Origin: Phenylobacterium sp.
Lineage (GTDB): Bacteria; Pseudomonadota; Alphaproteobacteria; Caulobacterales; Caulobacteraceae
Length of the DNA: 64,000 nucleotides
Assembly: GCA_020402745.1 (NCBI GenBank)
Contig: JADBYZ010000001.1
Span: 310,001-374,000 of the forward strand
Reading direction: 5' to 3'
Shown: piece after piece, positions 35,365 through 44,160 of the stretch
Position numbering within the stretch: the first letter of the stretch is position 1
Layout of the letters: each line of letters starts with the position of its first letter
Made by a program: the position numbers and the translations under genes
The notes under the pieces: generated by a model
The model's input: the letters and a program-made list of their open reading frames with translations, nothing else
What the model was told of the DNA's origin: nothing
The model's database searches: none

Positions 35365-37437
35365 ATGCTTCTCCCAAGACTGCTCGCAAGCTCCGCCACA
35401 GGCGCCGTCCTCGCCCTCGCGGCCGCCCCGGCACAGGCCCAGTCAGAGGCCACCACCGTCGCCGAAGTGGTGGTGACAGCGGCGCCCTACGCGCTGTCCC
35501 TCGATACGATCACCACCAGTGTGAATCTCGTCTCCGCCGAGGAGATCAGCCTGGCCCCTCCTGCGGGGATCGGCGACCTGCTCTCGGGCCTTCCCGGCCT
35601 GCGGTCCACGGCCTACGGCCCCGGGGCCAGCCGTCCGGTCATCCGTGGCCTTGCCGGGCCCCGGGTCCTCCTGCTCCAGAACGGGGTCGGGATGGTGGAC
35701 GCCAGTTCCCTGTCGCCTGACCATGCGGTTCCCAGCGAGGCGGGCCAGGCCAGCCGGATCGAGGTGCTTCGCGGTCCGTCCACCCTCGCCTATGGCGGGT
35801 CCGGGATCGGCGGAGTCGTCAACGTCCTGGATGACAGGGTTCCCTCCCACCGGCCGGAGGGTCTTGCGGAAGGTCGGGGGGTCGTGTCCTGGTCGAGCGT
35901 CGACAATGGCCGCTCGGCCTCCGGATCCGCGCTCATCGCGGCGGGTCCCCTCGTCGTCGCCGTGGACGGGGTCAGCCGCCGGTCCGGCGACTATGAGACC
36001 CCGGAGGACCCCGTCTCAGACCGGCTTGCCGAGGCGCTCGGCCTGGAGCGGACGGGCAAGACCCGACAGAGGAATGTCTCCGTCGAAGCGGACTCCTGGG
36101 GCGTGGGCGCGTCCATGATCGGGGGCGACGGTGGATTCCTCGGGCTCTCGGTCAAGCGGACCGACACCGGCTATGGCGTCCCCTACGCCCAGGTGGAGTC
36201 GGACGAGGCCCCTGAGACGATCCGTCTTCACATGAAGCAGACCCGGTGGGATCTCCGGGGAGAGACGCCGTCGGCGGAGGGCTGGCTGGAGAAGGTCCGT
36301 CTCTCTGTGGGGCATGCTGACTATGAGCACGCCGAGATCGAGGTCGCCGACGGCGCAGTGGGCACCCGTTTCCTCTCTCGAGGGACCGAGGGAAGGCTTG
36401 AGTTCGTCATGCGCGGATCAGACCGCCGGCAGGGGGCCTTCGGGCTCCAGGGCCTGACCCGAAACTTCGAGGCCATCGGGGATGAGGCCTTCATCCCAGG
36501 CGTCGAGATCAATGAGTTGGGCCTCTTCACCTTGCAAAGGTTCGAGTTCGGAAGGGCTGGGATCGATACCGGCCTGCGCCTCGACACCCGGACGCTGCGC
36601 GCCACTCTCGAAGGCCGGGAGACGAGTGATCCGGGAAGCGATGCCGGCCTGGACTGGTCGACCACCCGGGACACCCGCAGCTTCACGAACCTCTCCGCCT
36701 CTGCAGGGGTCTTCTGGAGGCCTTCCGACCCTCTCTTCCTCGCCCTGACCCTGTCCCTGAGCGGGCGCGCACCCACCGAGTTCGAGCTCTTCGCAGACGG
36801 CCCCCACCACGGCACCTCCACCTGGGAGGTCGGCAACCCCAGGCTCGACTCCGAGACGGCCCTGTCCCTGGAGGCGACGCTGCGCTGGAAGGGGCCCTCG
36901 CACCGCATCGAGGCGCACCTTTGGGGGGCACGCTACGACGACTTCATCGAGGAGCGGCCGACAGGCGAGGTCTACGAGGACCTGCCCGTCTTCGTCTATC
37001 GACAGTCCGACGCAGACTTTATCGGCTTCGAGATCGAGGCTGAGCGCACGATCCTCAGGAGCGCTGAAGGGGTACTCGTCGGCCGCCTCTCCGGGGATGT
37101 TGTCCGGGGAGACACCAACCTTGGCCCTCCCCCAAGGATTCCGGCCTACGGACTGACGGGCGAGCTGGCCTGGGAATCCGACGCGTTCGATGCCGAGGTG
37201 CAGATCCGCAACGTCGGCGACCAGACCCGCACGGCGCCGTTCGAACTCCCGACGGACGGCTATACGGCGCTGAACCTCAGCCTGTCCTGGCGCCCCTCGC
37301 CAGACGCCCCGGTCACCCTCAGTCTCCGGGGGCGGAACCTGACCAACGCCGACATCCGCGAGCACGCCTCCTTCCTGAAGGACATCGCGCCCTCCCCCGC
37401 CCGGTCGCTCAGCGCCGCGCTGGTCATGACGTTCTGA
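35365..37437 (+). CDS. TonB-dependent receptor, likely zinc uptake (ZnuD-like)
   Basis: 690 residues: signal peptide (MLLPRLLASSATGAVLALA), then VAEVVVTAAPYALS and a plug with PVIRGLAGPRVLLLQNG and EVLRGPSTLAYGGSGIGGVVN. The barrel has a His-containing FADGPHHGTSTWEVG loop seen in ZnuD-type zinc receptors, and ends ALVMTF. The Zur-box-like palindrome directly upstream supports zinc repression. Start ATG 35365 gives the signal peptide; an in-frame ATG at 35317 is inside the operator. Zinc specificity is an inference. Confidence 0.85.
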   Translation: MLLPRLLASSATGAVLALAAAPAQAQSEATTVAEVVVTAAPYALSLDTITTSVNLVSAEEISLAPPAGIGDLLSGLPGLRSTAYGPGASRPVIRGLAGPRVLLLQNGVGMVDASSLSPDHAVPSEAGQASRIEVLRGPSTLAYGGSGIGGVVNVLDDRVPSHRPEGLAEGRGVVSWSSVDNGRSASGSALIAAGPLVVAVDGVSRRSGDYETPEDPVSDRLAEALGLERTGKTRQRNVSVEADSWGVGASMIGGDGGFLGLSVKRTDTGYGVPYAQVESDEAPETIRLHMKQTRWDLRGETPSAEGWLEKVRLSVGHADYEHAEIEVADGAVGTRFLSRGTEGRLEFVMRGSDRRQGAFGLQGLTRNFEAIGDEAFIPGVEINELGLFTLQRFEFGRAGIDTGLRLDTRTLRATLEGRETSDPGSDAGLDWSTTRDTRSFTNLSASAGVFWRPSDPLFLALTLSLSGRAPTEFELFADGPHHGTSTWEVGNPRLDSETALSLEATLRWKGPSHRIEAHLWGARYDDFIEERPTGEVYEDLPVFVYRQSDADFIGFEIEAERTILRSAEGVLVGRLSGDVVRGDTNLGPPPRIPAYGLTGELAWESDAFDAEVQIRNVGDQTRTAPFELPTDGYTALNLSLSWRPSPDAPVTLSLRGRNLTNADIREHASFLKDIAPSPARSLSAALVMTF

Positions 37438-37447
37438 TCCGAAGGCC

Positions 37448-38806
37448 TCAGGCCGCTCTCCTGCGCCAGGCGCCTCGCCAGAGGGCGACCGCCGTGACGG
37501 CGCCGTACACCGCCATGCCCAGAGCAATGCAGGCGTAGACGGCGCCGAGCTGCGGCTGGGGCTGGCCCATGACCAGCGCGGCGCCCACGACGCAGATCCC
37601 GAACCTCAGGAGGGTGGCGATGATGGGCCAAAGGATCGCGCCGGCGCCCTGTGACGCGAAGTAGAGGGCCAGGCCCAGACCCTGGAAGGCGAAGACCGGA
37701 CCGACGATGTGAAGGTAGAGCGCGCCGGCCGCCAGACTGGCGGGATCGCGGGTGAAGAGACCGGTCCAGAGGCCGGGCGCCACCGCCAGGACAAGTCCTA
37801 CGACGCCCGCCAGGCCCGCGGCCGCACCGCCGCCGATCCATCCGATGCGCTCGGCGCGCGCCACCTGACCCGCGCCCATGTTCACGCCCACCAGGGCCGT
37901 GAGCGCCGCTCCAATCCCGAAGACCAGGGGAACGAGCAGGAACTCGACCCGGGCCACGATCCCGTATCCGGCCAGGGTCTCCACCCCGAAGCGCCCGATC
38001 AGGGTGTTGAGGATGGCGATGGTCAGCACGGTCGAGACCGGGGAGAGGGAGGCCAGGGCGCCGACCCGGAGAATGTCTGCGAAATACGCCAACCGCAGGC
38101 GGCAGGCCTGCAGGGTCAGCCGTATGGCCCGACCGGGCTTCAGGAGCCGCCAGATCAGGACAAGGGAGCTGCCGGCGGCGACCAGGATCACGGCGACGGC
38201 GGAGCCCTTCAGTCCTAGGCCGGGCAGGCCCAGCCCCCCCAGCATGAGGACCCCGGACAACGGAATCTGCACCACCGAGCCGATGATCATCAGCCTTGCA
38301 GGGAACTGCATGTCGCCGGTCCCGCGCACGACAGAGGTCAGGAGGGCCGAGATCCAGATGGGCGCCACGCCGAGGAACAGGACAGCCCCATACGCGTGGG
38401 CTTCGGCGACCACCTCGGCCGGGGCTCCGGTGGCGACGAGGAGCGCATGGCCGAAGCCTGCATACAGCACCCCAAAGACGAGGCTCGCGAGGCCCGCGAT
38501 GGCGAGGGCATGCCAGATGAAGGCGTTAGCCGCCGCGCCGTCGCCGCGACCCAGGGCTCGGGCCACGGAACTCGAGACCGCGCCCCCCAGGGCGCCGTTG
38601 GCCAGCATCTGCATCAGCATCAGGGCCGGAAGCATCAGGGCGATGGCCGCCAGGGGGACGAGGCCCAGCCGGGCGATGAAGCCGGTCTCGGCCATGGAAA
38701 CCCCGGCCTGGACCAGGAAGGCAAGGGCGCTGGGCCCCGCCATCCGGACGATCAGACGAAGGGGCGGGTCGGTGAGGAGCGGCGAGGCTGTCGGAGCCGA
38801 AGTCAT
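37448..38806 (-). CDS. MATE family efflux transporter
   Basis: 452 residues with twelve hydrophobic helices. N-terminal RLIVRMAGPSALAFLVQAGV, ETGFIARLGLVPLAAIAL and the repeat-start segment in the second half (ALASLSPVSTVLTIAIL) match MATE proteins, which export drugs or metabolites using sodium or proton gradients. It overlaps the upstream MarR gene by 4 nt, so the regulator and pump form one operon. Substrate unknown. Confidence 0.92.
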   Translation of the reverse strand: MTSAPTASPLLTDPPLRLIVRMAGPSALAFLVQAGVSMAETGFIARLGLVPLAAIALMLPALMLMQMLANGALGGAVSSSVARALGRGDGAAANAFIWHALAIAGLASLVFGVLYAGFGHALLVATGAPAEVVAEAHAYGAVLFLGVAPIWISALLTSVVRGTGDMQFPARLMIIGSVVQIPLSGVLMLGGLGLPGLGLKGSAVAVILVAAGSSLVLIWRLLKPGRAIRLTLQACRLRLAYFADILRVGALASLSPVSTVLTIAILNTLIGRFGVETLAGYGIVARVEFLLVPLVFGIGAALTALVGVNMGAGQVARAERIGWIGGGAAAGLAGVVGLVLAVAPGLWTGLFTRDPASLAAGALYLHIVGPVFAFQGLGLALYFASQGAGAILWPIIATLLRFGICVVGAALVMGQPQPQLGAVYACIALGMAVYGAVTAVALWRGAWRRRAA

Positions 38807-39246
38807 GACAGGGCCTTTCGGACACGGCGGAGGTCGTCCTCAAGGAGTCTCCAGGCATCGGCGCCAATGCGCTCCAGGGTCGCTGCTTGGGCCCGACGCC
38901 AGGCCTTCCGGCCCTCGACGAGGCGTGCGCGGCCCGCCTCGGTGATCGCCACACGCCGGACCCGGGCGTCGCCGGGATCCAACTCTCGGATGACCCAGCC
39001 GGCGCGCTCGAGGGGCGCGAGGTTCCGGGTCAGTGTGGTGCGGTCCATGTAGAGCCTCTGGGCGAGAACGGACATGGCGACCCCGCCGCCCGACGCCTCA
39101 AGTTGCTGGAGGATGGGAAACTGCCCGCGGCTGAGGCCGCAGCGCCGAAGCTCGCCGGCATAGACGCCCGCCACCAGGCGCGCGGTCTTATGGAGAGTGT
39201 GGCTCACGCAGTGGATGGGATTGAGAAGGTCTTCGGCCGTGTCCAT
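38803..39246 (-). CDS. MarR family transcriptional regulator
   Basis: 147-residue winged-helix protein. LSRGQFPILQQLEASGG and AMSVLAQRLYMDRTTLTRNLAPLERAGWV form the helix-turn-helix, and RRVAITEAGRARL the wing. It probably represses its own operon with the MATE gene (4-nt overlap). A perfect 12-bp palindrome lies 16 bp upstream of the ATG (39262-39273). The start may instead be TTG 39258. Confidence 0.9.
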   Translation of the reverse strand: MDTAEDLLNPIHCVSHTLHKTARLVAGVYAGELRRCGLSRGQFPILQQLEASGGGVAMSVLAQRLYMDRTTLTRNLAPLERAGWVIRELDPGDARVRRVAITEAGRARLVEGRKAWRRAQAATLERIGADAWRLLEDDLRRVRKALS

Positions 39247-39261
39247 CAGGGAATCCAATGA

Positions 39262-39273
39262 GTGTAATTACAC
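39262..39273. promoter_or_regulatory. Palindrome GTGTAATTACAC, candidate MarR operator
   Basis: A perfect 12-bp inverted repeat just upstream of the marR-type gene and in the intergenic region shared with the divergent serine hydrolase. MarR-family proteins bind such short dyads near their own start. It also lies about 58 bp before the promoter proposed for the hydrolase. Confidence 0.5.
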
Positions 39274-39330
39274 GTTATCGGGGACAGTTCGCCCGGGTCA
39301 ATGGCGTCTTCTACATTCCCGGGAAGCCGA

Positions 39331-39359
39331 TTGACGAACCTGTCTGTCGTCACTATCCT
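39331..39359 (+). promoter_or_regulatory. Candidate sigma-70 promoter for the serine hydrolase gene
   Basis: TTGACG (39331-39336) and TATCCT (39354-39359) with a 17-bp spacer. The ATG of the hydrolase begins 44 bp after the -10. Confidence 0.5.
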
Positions 39360-39402
39360 TGGGCCGTGAAATTCTCGGCTTCACAGCGCTGAGGCTCACC
39401 TC

Positions 39403-40506
39403 ATGCCCCCCAACCGTCGGCATCTCCTGGCCGCCACCGGCCTCCTCCTTTCAACGGCGGCCTGCGCCGCGCCGGCGCCCGGCCTGGCCGGACTCCTGCC
39501 CGAGGGGGCCTATCATCCTGGCGGCACCCTGTTTGCGTACCGCACGCGGGACGGCCAGACCTTTGAAGCCGCCCAGGGCGATCTGGGGGTCGACACCCCC
39601 TACTTTGCGGCGTCGACAACCAAGCTCTATGTCACCGCCATTCTCCTCCAGATGGTCCGGGAAGGACGGATCGATCTGGACTCCCCGTTCCGGAAAGTCC
39701 TGCCCGGACCCGAGACCGCGCAGCTCAACCACTTTGGCGGCGAGGACCGGACAGGCGCCATCACCCTTCGGCATCTGATGGCCCATACCAGCGGCCTCGC
39801 GGACTTCTTTGAACCGGACAACGCTAAGACCGGGCTCTTCGCCGACCTGACCAGAGGGCAGGACCGGGCCCTGACCTTTTCCGAGGCGATGGAGATCACC
39901 CGTCGCCTGGGAGCCCATGCCGCGCCGGGAAATCTGGATCGGGCCCACTATTCGGACTCGAACTACCAGATCCTCGGCAAGGTCATTGAGCAGGTGGAGG
40001 GATCGCCCTTCGCCAGGGTCTTCGAGAGACGGATCGCCGAGCCCCTGGGGCTCCAGCGCACATGGATCTACTCGGACCCCGCCGACATGCGGCCAAGGCC
40101 GCTCCGCTTCCGCGACAGGGACCTCAGGATCCCGAACGCCATGGTCTTCTCGCAGGCGGACGGCGGGGTCGTGACCACAGCACGGGAGGCCCTGGTCTTC
40201 CTCCGTGGTTTCTTCGAAGGCGCCCTGTTCGACAGCAAGCGGATCGAGGCCCTCCAGGACTTCCGGCCCATGTTCTTCCCGCTGGAGTACGGAACCGGGA
40301 TGATGCGCTTCCAGCTGCCGGCCGCCATGACCGGGTTCCGCAAGCTGGCGCCGCTGATCGGCCATTCCGGCCTGTCCGGCGCGGTGATCTTCCACAGCCC
40401 GGCCGACGGCCTCTACCTCGCGGGAACCGTGAACCAGATCGACCGGCGCTCCGCCGTATTCCAGATGATGGCGAGGGCGGCGCTCCAGGTGAGCGTGGAC
40501 GTCTGA
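39403..40506 (+). CDS. Serine hydrolase, beta-lactamase/DD-peptidase fold
   Basis: 367 residues of the class C beta-lactamase/penicillin-binding group. Signal peptide with twin-arginine-like RRHLLAATG and a lipobox (STAAC, Cys21). The catalytic Ser71-x-x-Lys74 is in AASTTKLYV; the second motif is YSDSN (Tyr183) and the third HSG (GHSGLSG). LRHLMAHTSGLADFF is a typical helix. Function could be esterase, D-aminopeptidase or lactamase; class cannot be settled. It is divergent from the MarR/MATE operon. Confidence 0.87.
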   Translation: MPPNRRHLLAATGLLLSTAACAAPAPGLAGLLPEGAYHPGGTLFAYRTRDGQTFEAAQGDLGVDTPYFAASTTKLYVTAILLQMVREGRIDLDSPFRKVLPGPETAQLNHFGGEDRTGAITLRHLMAHTSGLADFFEPDNAKTGLFADLTRGQDRALTFSEAMEITRRLGAHAAPGNLDRAHYSDSNYQILGKVIEQVEGSPFARVFERRIAEPLGLQRTWIYSDPADMRPRPLRFRDRDLRIPNAMVFSQADGGVVTTAREALVFLRGFFEGALFDSKRIEALQDFRPMFFPLEYGTGMMRFQLPAAMTGFRKLAPLIGHSGLSGAVIFHSPADGLYLAGTVNQIDRRSAVFQMMARAALQVSVDV

Positions 40507-40524
40507 CGCCTTGCGGCGTCAGAC
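40501..40524. terminator. Bidirectional hairpin spanning two convergent stop codons
   Basis: GTCTGACGCC (40501-40510) and GGCGTCAGAC (40515-40524) form a perfect 10-bp stem with loop TTGC. Each arm contains one stop: TGA 40504-40506 of the serine hydrolase and, on the other strand, TGA 40521-40519 of the WYL gene. There is no T-tract, so it may act as a bidirectional pausing or mRNA-stabilising end. Confidence 0.55.
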
Positions 40525-40842
40525 CTTGTCGCTTCCGGGATCGCCTTCAAGCCCCCATCCACGTGGGACGGGAAAACGCGAACCGGGTCGTACGGCGCCC
40601 ATCCTGTCCAGCCGGAAAGTCCTCATGTCCCGGCGAAGCTCACACCAGGCGATCAGGAGCCCTCCGTTTCGACCCGAGACCAGCTGGAGGGGGCGCACCC
40701 GGCGGCGTGAAAGAAGGCCCGATCCGTCGCTGTAGGAGAAGGAGACCCTGAGGCGACGGGCAATCGCCGCTTCCAGGCGCGAGGACTCCCTTGGCGGAGG
40801 CTCGCCGTCGGTTCCAGGAAACCTTAGGGCGTCGACAGACAT
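40519..40842 (-). CDS. WYL domain-containing small protein
   Basis: 107 residues. RLRVSFSYSDGSGLLSRRRVRPLQLVSGRN and WCELRRDMRTFRLDRM are the WYL domain core, which in longer proteins senses ligands or nucleic acid ends. The N-terminal helix-turn-helix and C-terminal WCX parts are missing, so it is domain-only. Start ATG 40842; a GTG lies one codon upstream. It may be a stand-alone sensor or the remains of a larger regulator. Confidence 0.72.
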   Translation of the reverse strand: MSVDALRFPGTDGEPPPRESSRLEAAIARRLRVSFSYSDGSGLLSRRRVRPLQLVSGRNGGLLIAWCELRRDMRTFRLDRMGAVRPGSRFPVPRGWGLEGDPGSDKV

Positions 40843-40951
40843 CACCCTGACCTTCTCAGTGTCGCCGGGTCACGGTCCGGCGCGGTGAGGGGCGCAGGAA
40901 AGCATAGGCCACCCGCTGACGACCAGACCGGAAGCGTCTTCGACCCCTTTC

Positions 40952-42469
40952 TCAGACGTCGAAGCTCACCCCCTGGGCCAGCGGCAGAGCCGAGCCGTAG
41001 TTGATCGTGTTGGTCGCCCTGCGCATGTAGGCCTTCCAGCTGTCAGAGCCAGACTCCCTACCCCCGCCCGTTTCCTTTTCGCCGCCGAAGGCGCCGCCGA
41101 TCTCGGCCCCGGAGGGCCCGATATTGACGTTGGCGATGCCGCAGTCCGAGCCCTCCGCCGACAGGAAGCGCTCGGCCTCCTGCAGGTCCCGGGTGAAGAT
41201 CGAGGAGGACAGCCCCTGGGGCGCAGCGTTCTGCGCAGCGATCGCCTCTGCGAGGTCGCCGTAGCGCATCACGTAGAGGATGGGAGCGAAGGTCTCGCGC
41301 AGGACCACCTCGGCCTGTCCGGGCATCTCCACGAGGGCGGGACGGACATAGACCCCGGGCCGGTCCAGGGCTTCGCCCCCGCAGATCCGCCCGCCGGCCC
41401 GGGCGGCCTCGCCAAGGGCCGCCACCATGGCCTCCCCCGCTACGCGGTCGATCAGGGGGCCGACCAGGACTCCTTCCTCCCGCGGGTCCCCGACCCGGAC
41501 CAGGGCGTAGACCGCTTTCAGTCGGGAAAGGACCTCATCATAGCGGGTGTCATGGACAAACATGCGGCGCAGGGTGGTGCACCTCTGGCCGGCGGTGCCC
41601 ATGGCTGAGAAGGCCACAGCCCGCACCGCCAGCTCCAGATCGGCGCTGGGAGCGAGGATGGCGGCGTTGTTGCCGCCGAGTTCCAGAAGGGCCCGGGCGA
41701 AGCGGGAGGCCAGGCGCGGCGCCACCTTCCGCCCCATGGCGGTGGAGCCCGTCGCCGAGACCAGCGGAACGCGCGGATCGTCCACGAGGACGGCGCCGAT
41801 GTCCGCCCCGCCCTGGAGGAGGACGCACAGCCCCTCCGGCGCTTCCGGTCCGAAACGTGCGGCGGCGCGTTCGAAGAGGGCCTGGACCGCGAGCGCGGTC
41901 AGGGGGGTCTTCTCCGAGGGCTTCCAGGCCACGGCGTTGCCGCAAACCAGGGCCAGGGCCGCATTCCAGGACCAGACCGCCACGGGGAAGTTGAAGGCCG
42001 AGATCACGCCCACCACGCCGAGGGGATGCCAGGTCTCCATCATCCGGTGGTCCGGGCGCTCGGTCGCCAGGGTCAGGCCGTAGAGCTGGCGAGAAAGCCC
42101 GACGGCGAAGTCACAGATGTCGATCATCTCCTGGACCTCGCCGAGTCCCTCGGAGAGGACCTTCCCCGCCTCCAGGGTCACCAGGCGTCCGAGGTCGGCC
42201 TTGGCGGCCCGGAGCTCCTCGCCGAAGAGCCGGACCAGCTCCCCGCGCCGCGGTGCGGGCACACGGCGCCAGGCCAGGAAGGCGGCGTGCGCCGCGCCGA
42301 TCCGCAATGACGCCTCCGCGGGCGAGACCGAGGCGACCCGGCAGATCCCCTCGCCCGTAATCGGCGTGCGGGCGGGCAGGTCGCCGCCCTCGAGGGCCTG
42401 AGGGGGAACACCCAGGCGGGCGAGGAGGACGAGGGCGTCCTGGGCGGGGTTCTCGAAGACGTCGGGCAT
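40952..42469 (-). CDS. Alpha-aminoadipic semialdehyde dehydrogenase (ALDH7-like)
   Basis: 505-residue NAD(P)-dependent aldehyde dehydrogenase. Catalytic Cys297 is in GTAGQRCTTLRR and Glu263 in LLELGGNNA. The ALDH7/antiquitin segments GVVGVISAFNFPVAVWSWN and FGGEKETGGGRESGSDSW are present; the latter is typical of lysine-pathway enzymes. It would oxidise 2-aminoadipate-6-semialdehyde to 2-aminoadipate in lysine catabolism. It lies 8 bp after a saccharopine dehydrogenase gene, which supports this role. Confidence 0.9.
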   Translation of the reverse strand: MPDVFENPAQDALVLLARLGVPPQALEGGDLPARTPITGEGICRVASVSPAEASLRIGAAHAAFLAWRRVPAPRRGELVRLFGEELRAAKADLGRLVTLEAGKVLSEGLGEVQEMIDICDFAVGLSRQLYGLTLATERPDHRMMETWHPLGVVGVISAFNFPVAVWSWNAALALVCGNAVAWKPSEKTPLTALAVQALFERAAARFGPEAPEGLCVLLQGGADIGAVLVDDPRVPLVSATGSTAMGRKVAPRLASRFARALLELGGNNAAILAPSADLELAVRAVAFSAMGTAGQRCTTLRRMFVHDTRYDEVLSRLKAVYALVRVGDPREEGVLVGPLIDRVAGEAMVAALGEAARAGGRICGGEALDRPGVYVRPALVEMPGQAEVVLRETFAPILYVMRYGDLAEAIAAQNAAPQGLSSSIFTRDLQEAERFLSAEGSDCGIANVNIGPSGAEIGGAFGGEKETGGGRESGSDSWKAYMRRATNTINYGSALPLAQGVSFDV

Positions 42470-42477
42470 GGAGCCTC

Positions 42478-43587
42478 TCAGGCGACCCGCGCGCCGGGCT
42501 GCAGACCGGTGTCGGCGGCGGCGTAGTTGCGACCAAAGCGGTTGGCCAGGAAGGCCGCGAGCGAAATCTGTTCCTGCCGGACAAAACCCGACTGGGGAAG
42601 CTCACCCGCCGCCAGCATGTCCAGCACGGCGCAGATGGCTGAGGCCGTGGTGATCTGGATGCCGCTGCGCATCACCCCCTCTACCGGGGCTGCGTAGACC
42701 TTGTTGGCGTAGCTGACCTGCACCAGGGCGTCGTGCCGCCGGCCGCTGACCGTGACGAAGATCACCACCACGTCCTGGAGGGTCGAGGGCACGGCGTTCT
42801 CCAGGATCTCCTTCAGGAGCTCGCGCCGGTCCCGCAGGCCCAGGTCGTGCAGCAGGGTCTTCATGATCGCCGCATGCCCCGGATAGCGGATCGTCCGGTA
42901 GTTCAGGTTCCGCACCCGCCCGGCGAGGGTCTCGCAGAGGGTTCCCAGGCCGCCCGAGGTGTTGAAAGCCTCGTAGGTCACGCCGTCGAGGGAGAACTCC
43001 TCGCGCTCCTCCAGGGCCTGGGTCTCGCGCAGGCGGCCATCTACGATGGCCTCGCAGGGCTCGCAGTACTCGTTGATGACCCCGTCCGTGCTCCAGGTGA
43101 TGTTGTAGTTCAGCGTGTTGCTGGGAAACTGAGGCAGGGCCCCCACGCGCAGCCGGACGTCCTCCAGCGTGTCGAACTGGGAAGCGAGGTCGTGGGCCAC
43201 GATGCTGATGAAGCCCGGCGCCAGCCCGCACTGGGGAATGAAGGCGCAGGGCGCGCCCTCGGCCAGGGCCTTGACCTCCCGGGTGCTGGCCACGTCCTCG
43301 GTGAGGTCGAGGTAATGCACCCCCGCCTTGCGGGCGGCGCGGGCCACAGCCGTGGTGGCGTGGTAGGGCGCGGCGTTGAGGACGGCGAAGGCGCCCTTCA
43401 GGGCCTCGGGAAAGGCCTCACTGCGCACGTCCATCTCCCGACGGGTCACCGGGCGGCGCGTCACAAGGCGCTCAAGGTTGTCGGCCGAGGCGTCGAAGAC
43501 CTCGACCTCGTAATCCCCTGACCCCGCCAGCAGGTCGGCGATCACCCCGCCGATCTTGCCTGCACCGACAATCGCCACCCGTTTCAT
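42478..43587 (-). CDS. Saccharopine dehydrogenase family protein
   Basis: 369 residues, N-terminal Rossmann fold (VAIVGAGKIGGVIADLL), then PCAFIPQCGLAPGFISIVAHDL, RLRVGALPQFPSNTLNYNITW and a C-terminal lysine-binding-like region. It fits the glutamate-forming saccharopine dehydrogenase type. Saccharopine to aminoadipic semialdehyde plus glutamate, followed by the adjacent dehydrogenase, is the expected path. The lysine-ketoglutarate reductase is not encoded nearby. ATG 43587 starts MKRVAIVG; longer in-frame starts are rejected. Confidence 0.88.
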   Translation of the reverse strand: MKRVAIVGAGKIGGVIADLLAGSGDYEVEVFDASADNLERLVTRRPVTRREMDVRSEAFPEALKGAFAVLNAAPYHATTAVARAARKAGVHYLDLTEDVASTREVKALAEGAPCAFIPQCGLAPGFISIVAHDLASQFDTLEDVRLRVGALPQFPSNTLNYNITWSTDGVINEYCEPCEAIVDGRLRETQALEEREEFSLDGVTYEAFNTSGGLGTLCETLAGRVRNLNYRTIRYPGHAAIMKTLLHDLGLRDRRELLKEILENAVPSTLQDVVVIFVTVSGRRHDALVQVSYANKVYAAPVEGVMRSGIQITTASAICAVLDMLAAGELPQSGFVRQEQISLAAFLANRFGRNYAAADTGLQPGARVA

Positions 43588-43708
43588 GATCCGACTCCCC
43601 GGGGTTCCACACATCGCCCCAGTGGGCCGGATGCCCCTGACGGTGTACAGGTGCGATCCGTTCATTCGCAGGGCGCATTACGGCGTTCCGCCGGAGGAAA
43701 CCGACAAA

Positions 43709-44140
43709 ATGGAATTGGATGAGATCGACCAGGCCCTTCTGGTCGCCCTTCGCGAGAACGCCCGGGCGAGCACGGCGGACCTCGCCCGGCGGGTGGGCCG
43801 CTCACGCACCACGGTGCAGGGCCGGCTGGAGCGCCTTGAGCGCACCGGCGTGATCCGGGGCTATTCCCTGCGACTGGCGGACGCCCTGGAGGACGGCGCG
43901 GTGCGCGCCCATGTGCTGATCAAGGTGGCCCCGCGGGAATCCCGGGCGGTGGAGGCCGCGGCCCGCGCCCTGCCCCAGGTGCGCGAGCTCCATTCCGTCA
44001 GCGGCGAGTACGACATGATCGCCATCGCTTCAGCCGCCAATGTCGCCGAGTTGGACGCCGCCATCGACCGGATCGGCCTCATGCCCGGCGTGGAGCGCAC
44101 CAACTCCGCCATCGTCCTGGCCACCCGCTTCCGGCGGTAA
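43709..44140 (+). CDS. Lrp/AsnC family transcriptional regulator
   Basis: 143 residues: helix-turn-helix (LDEIDQALLVALRENARASTADLARRVGRSRTTVQGRLERL) and a C-terminal ligand-binding domain (RAHVLIKVAPRE, VSGEYDMIAIASAANVAELD). It diverges from the saccharopine/aldehyde dehydrogenase genes over 121 bp, and it probably senses lysine or a related amino acid to control them. No clear operator was identified. Start ATG 43709 with GGAGGA upstream. Confidence 0.9.
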   Translation: MELDEIDQALLVALRENARASTADLARRVGRSRTTVQGRLERLERTGVIRGYSLRLADALEDGAVRAHVLIKVAPRESRAVEAAARALPQVRELHSVSGEYDMIAIASAANVAELDAAIDRIGLMPGVERTNSAIVLATRFRR

Positions 44141-44160
44141 GGACGGCCTGACCGCCAGGC

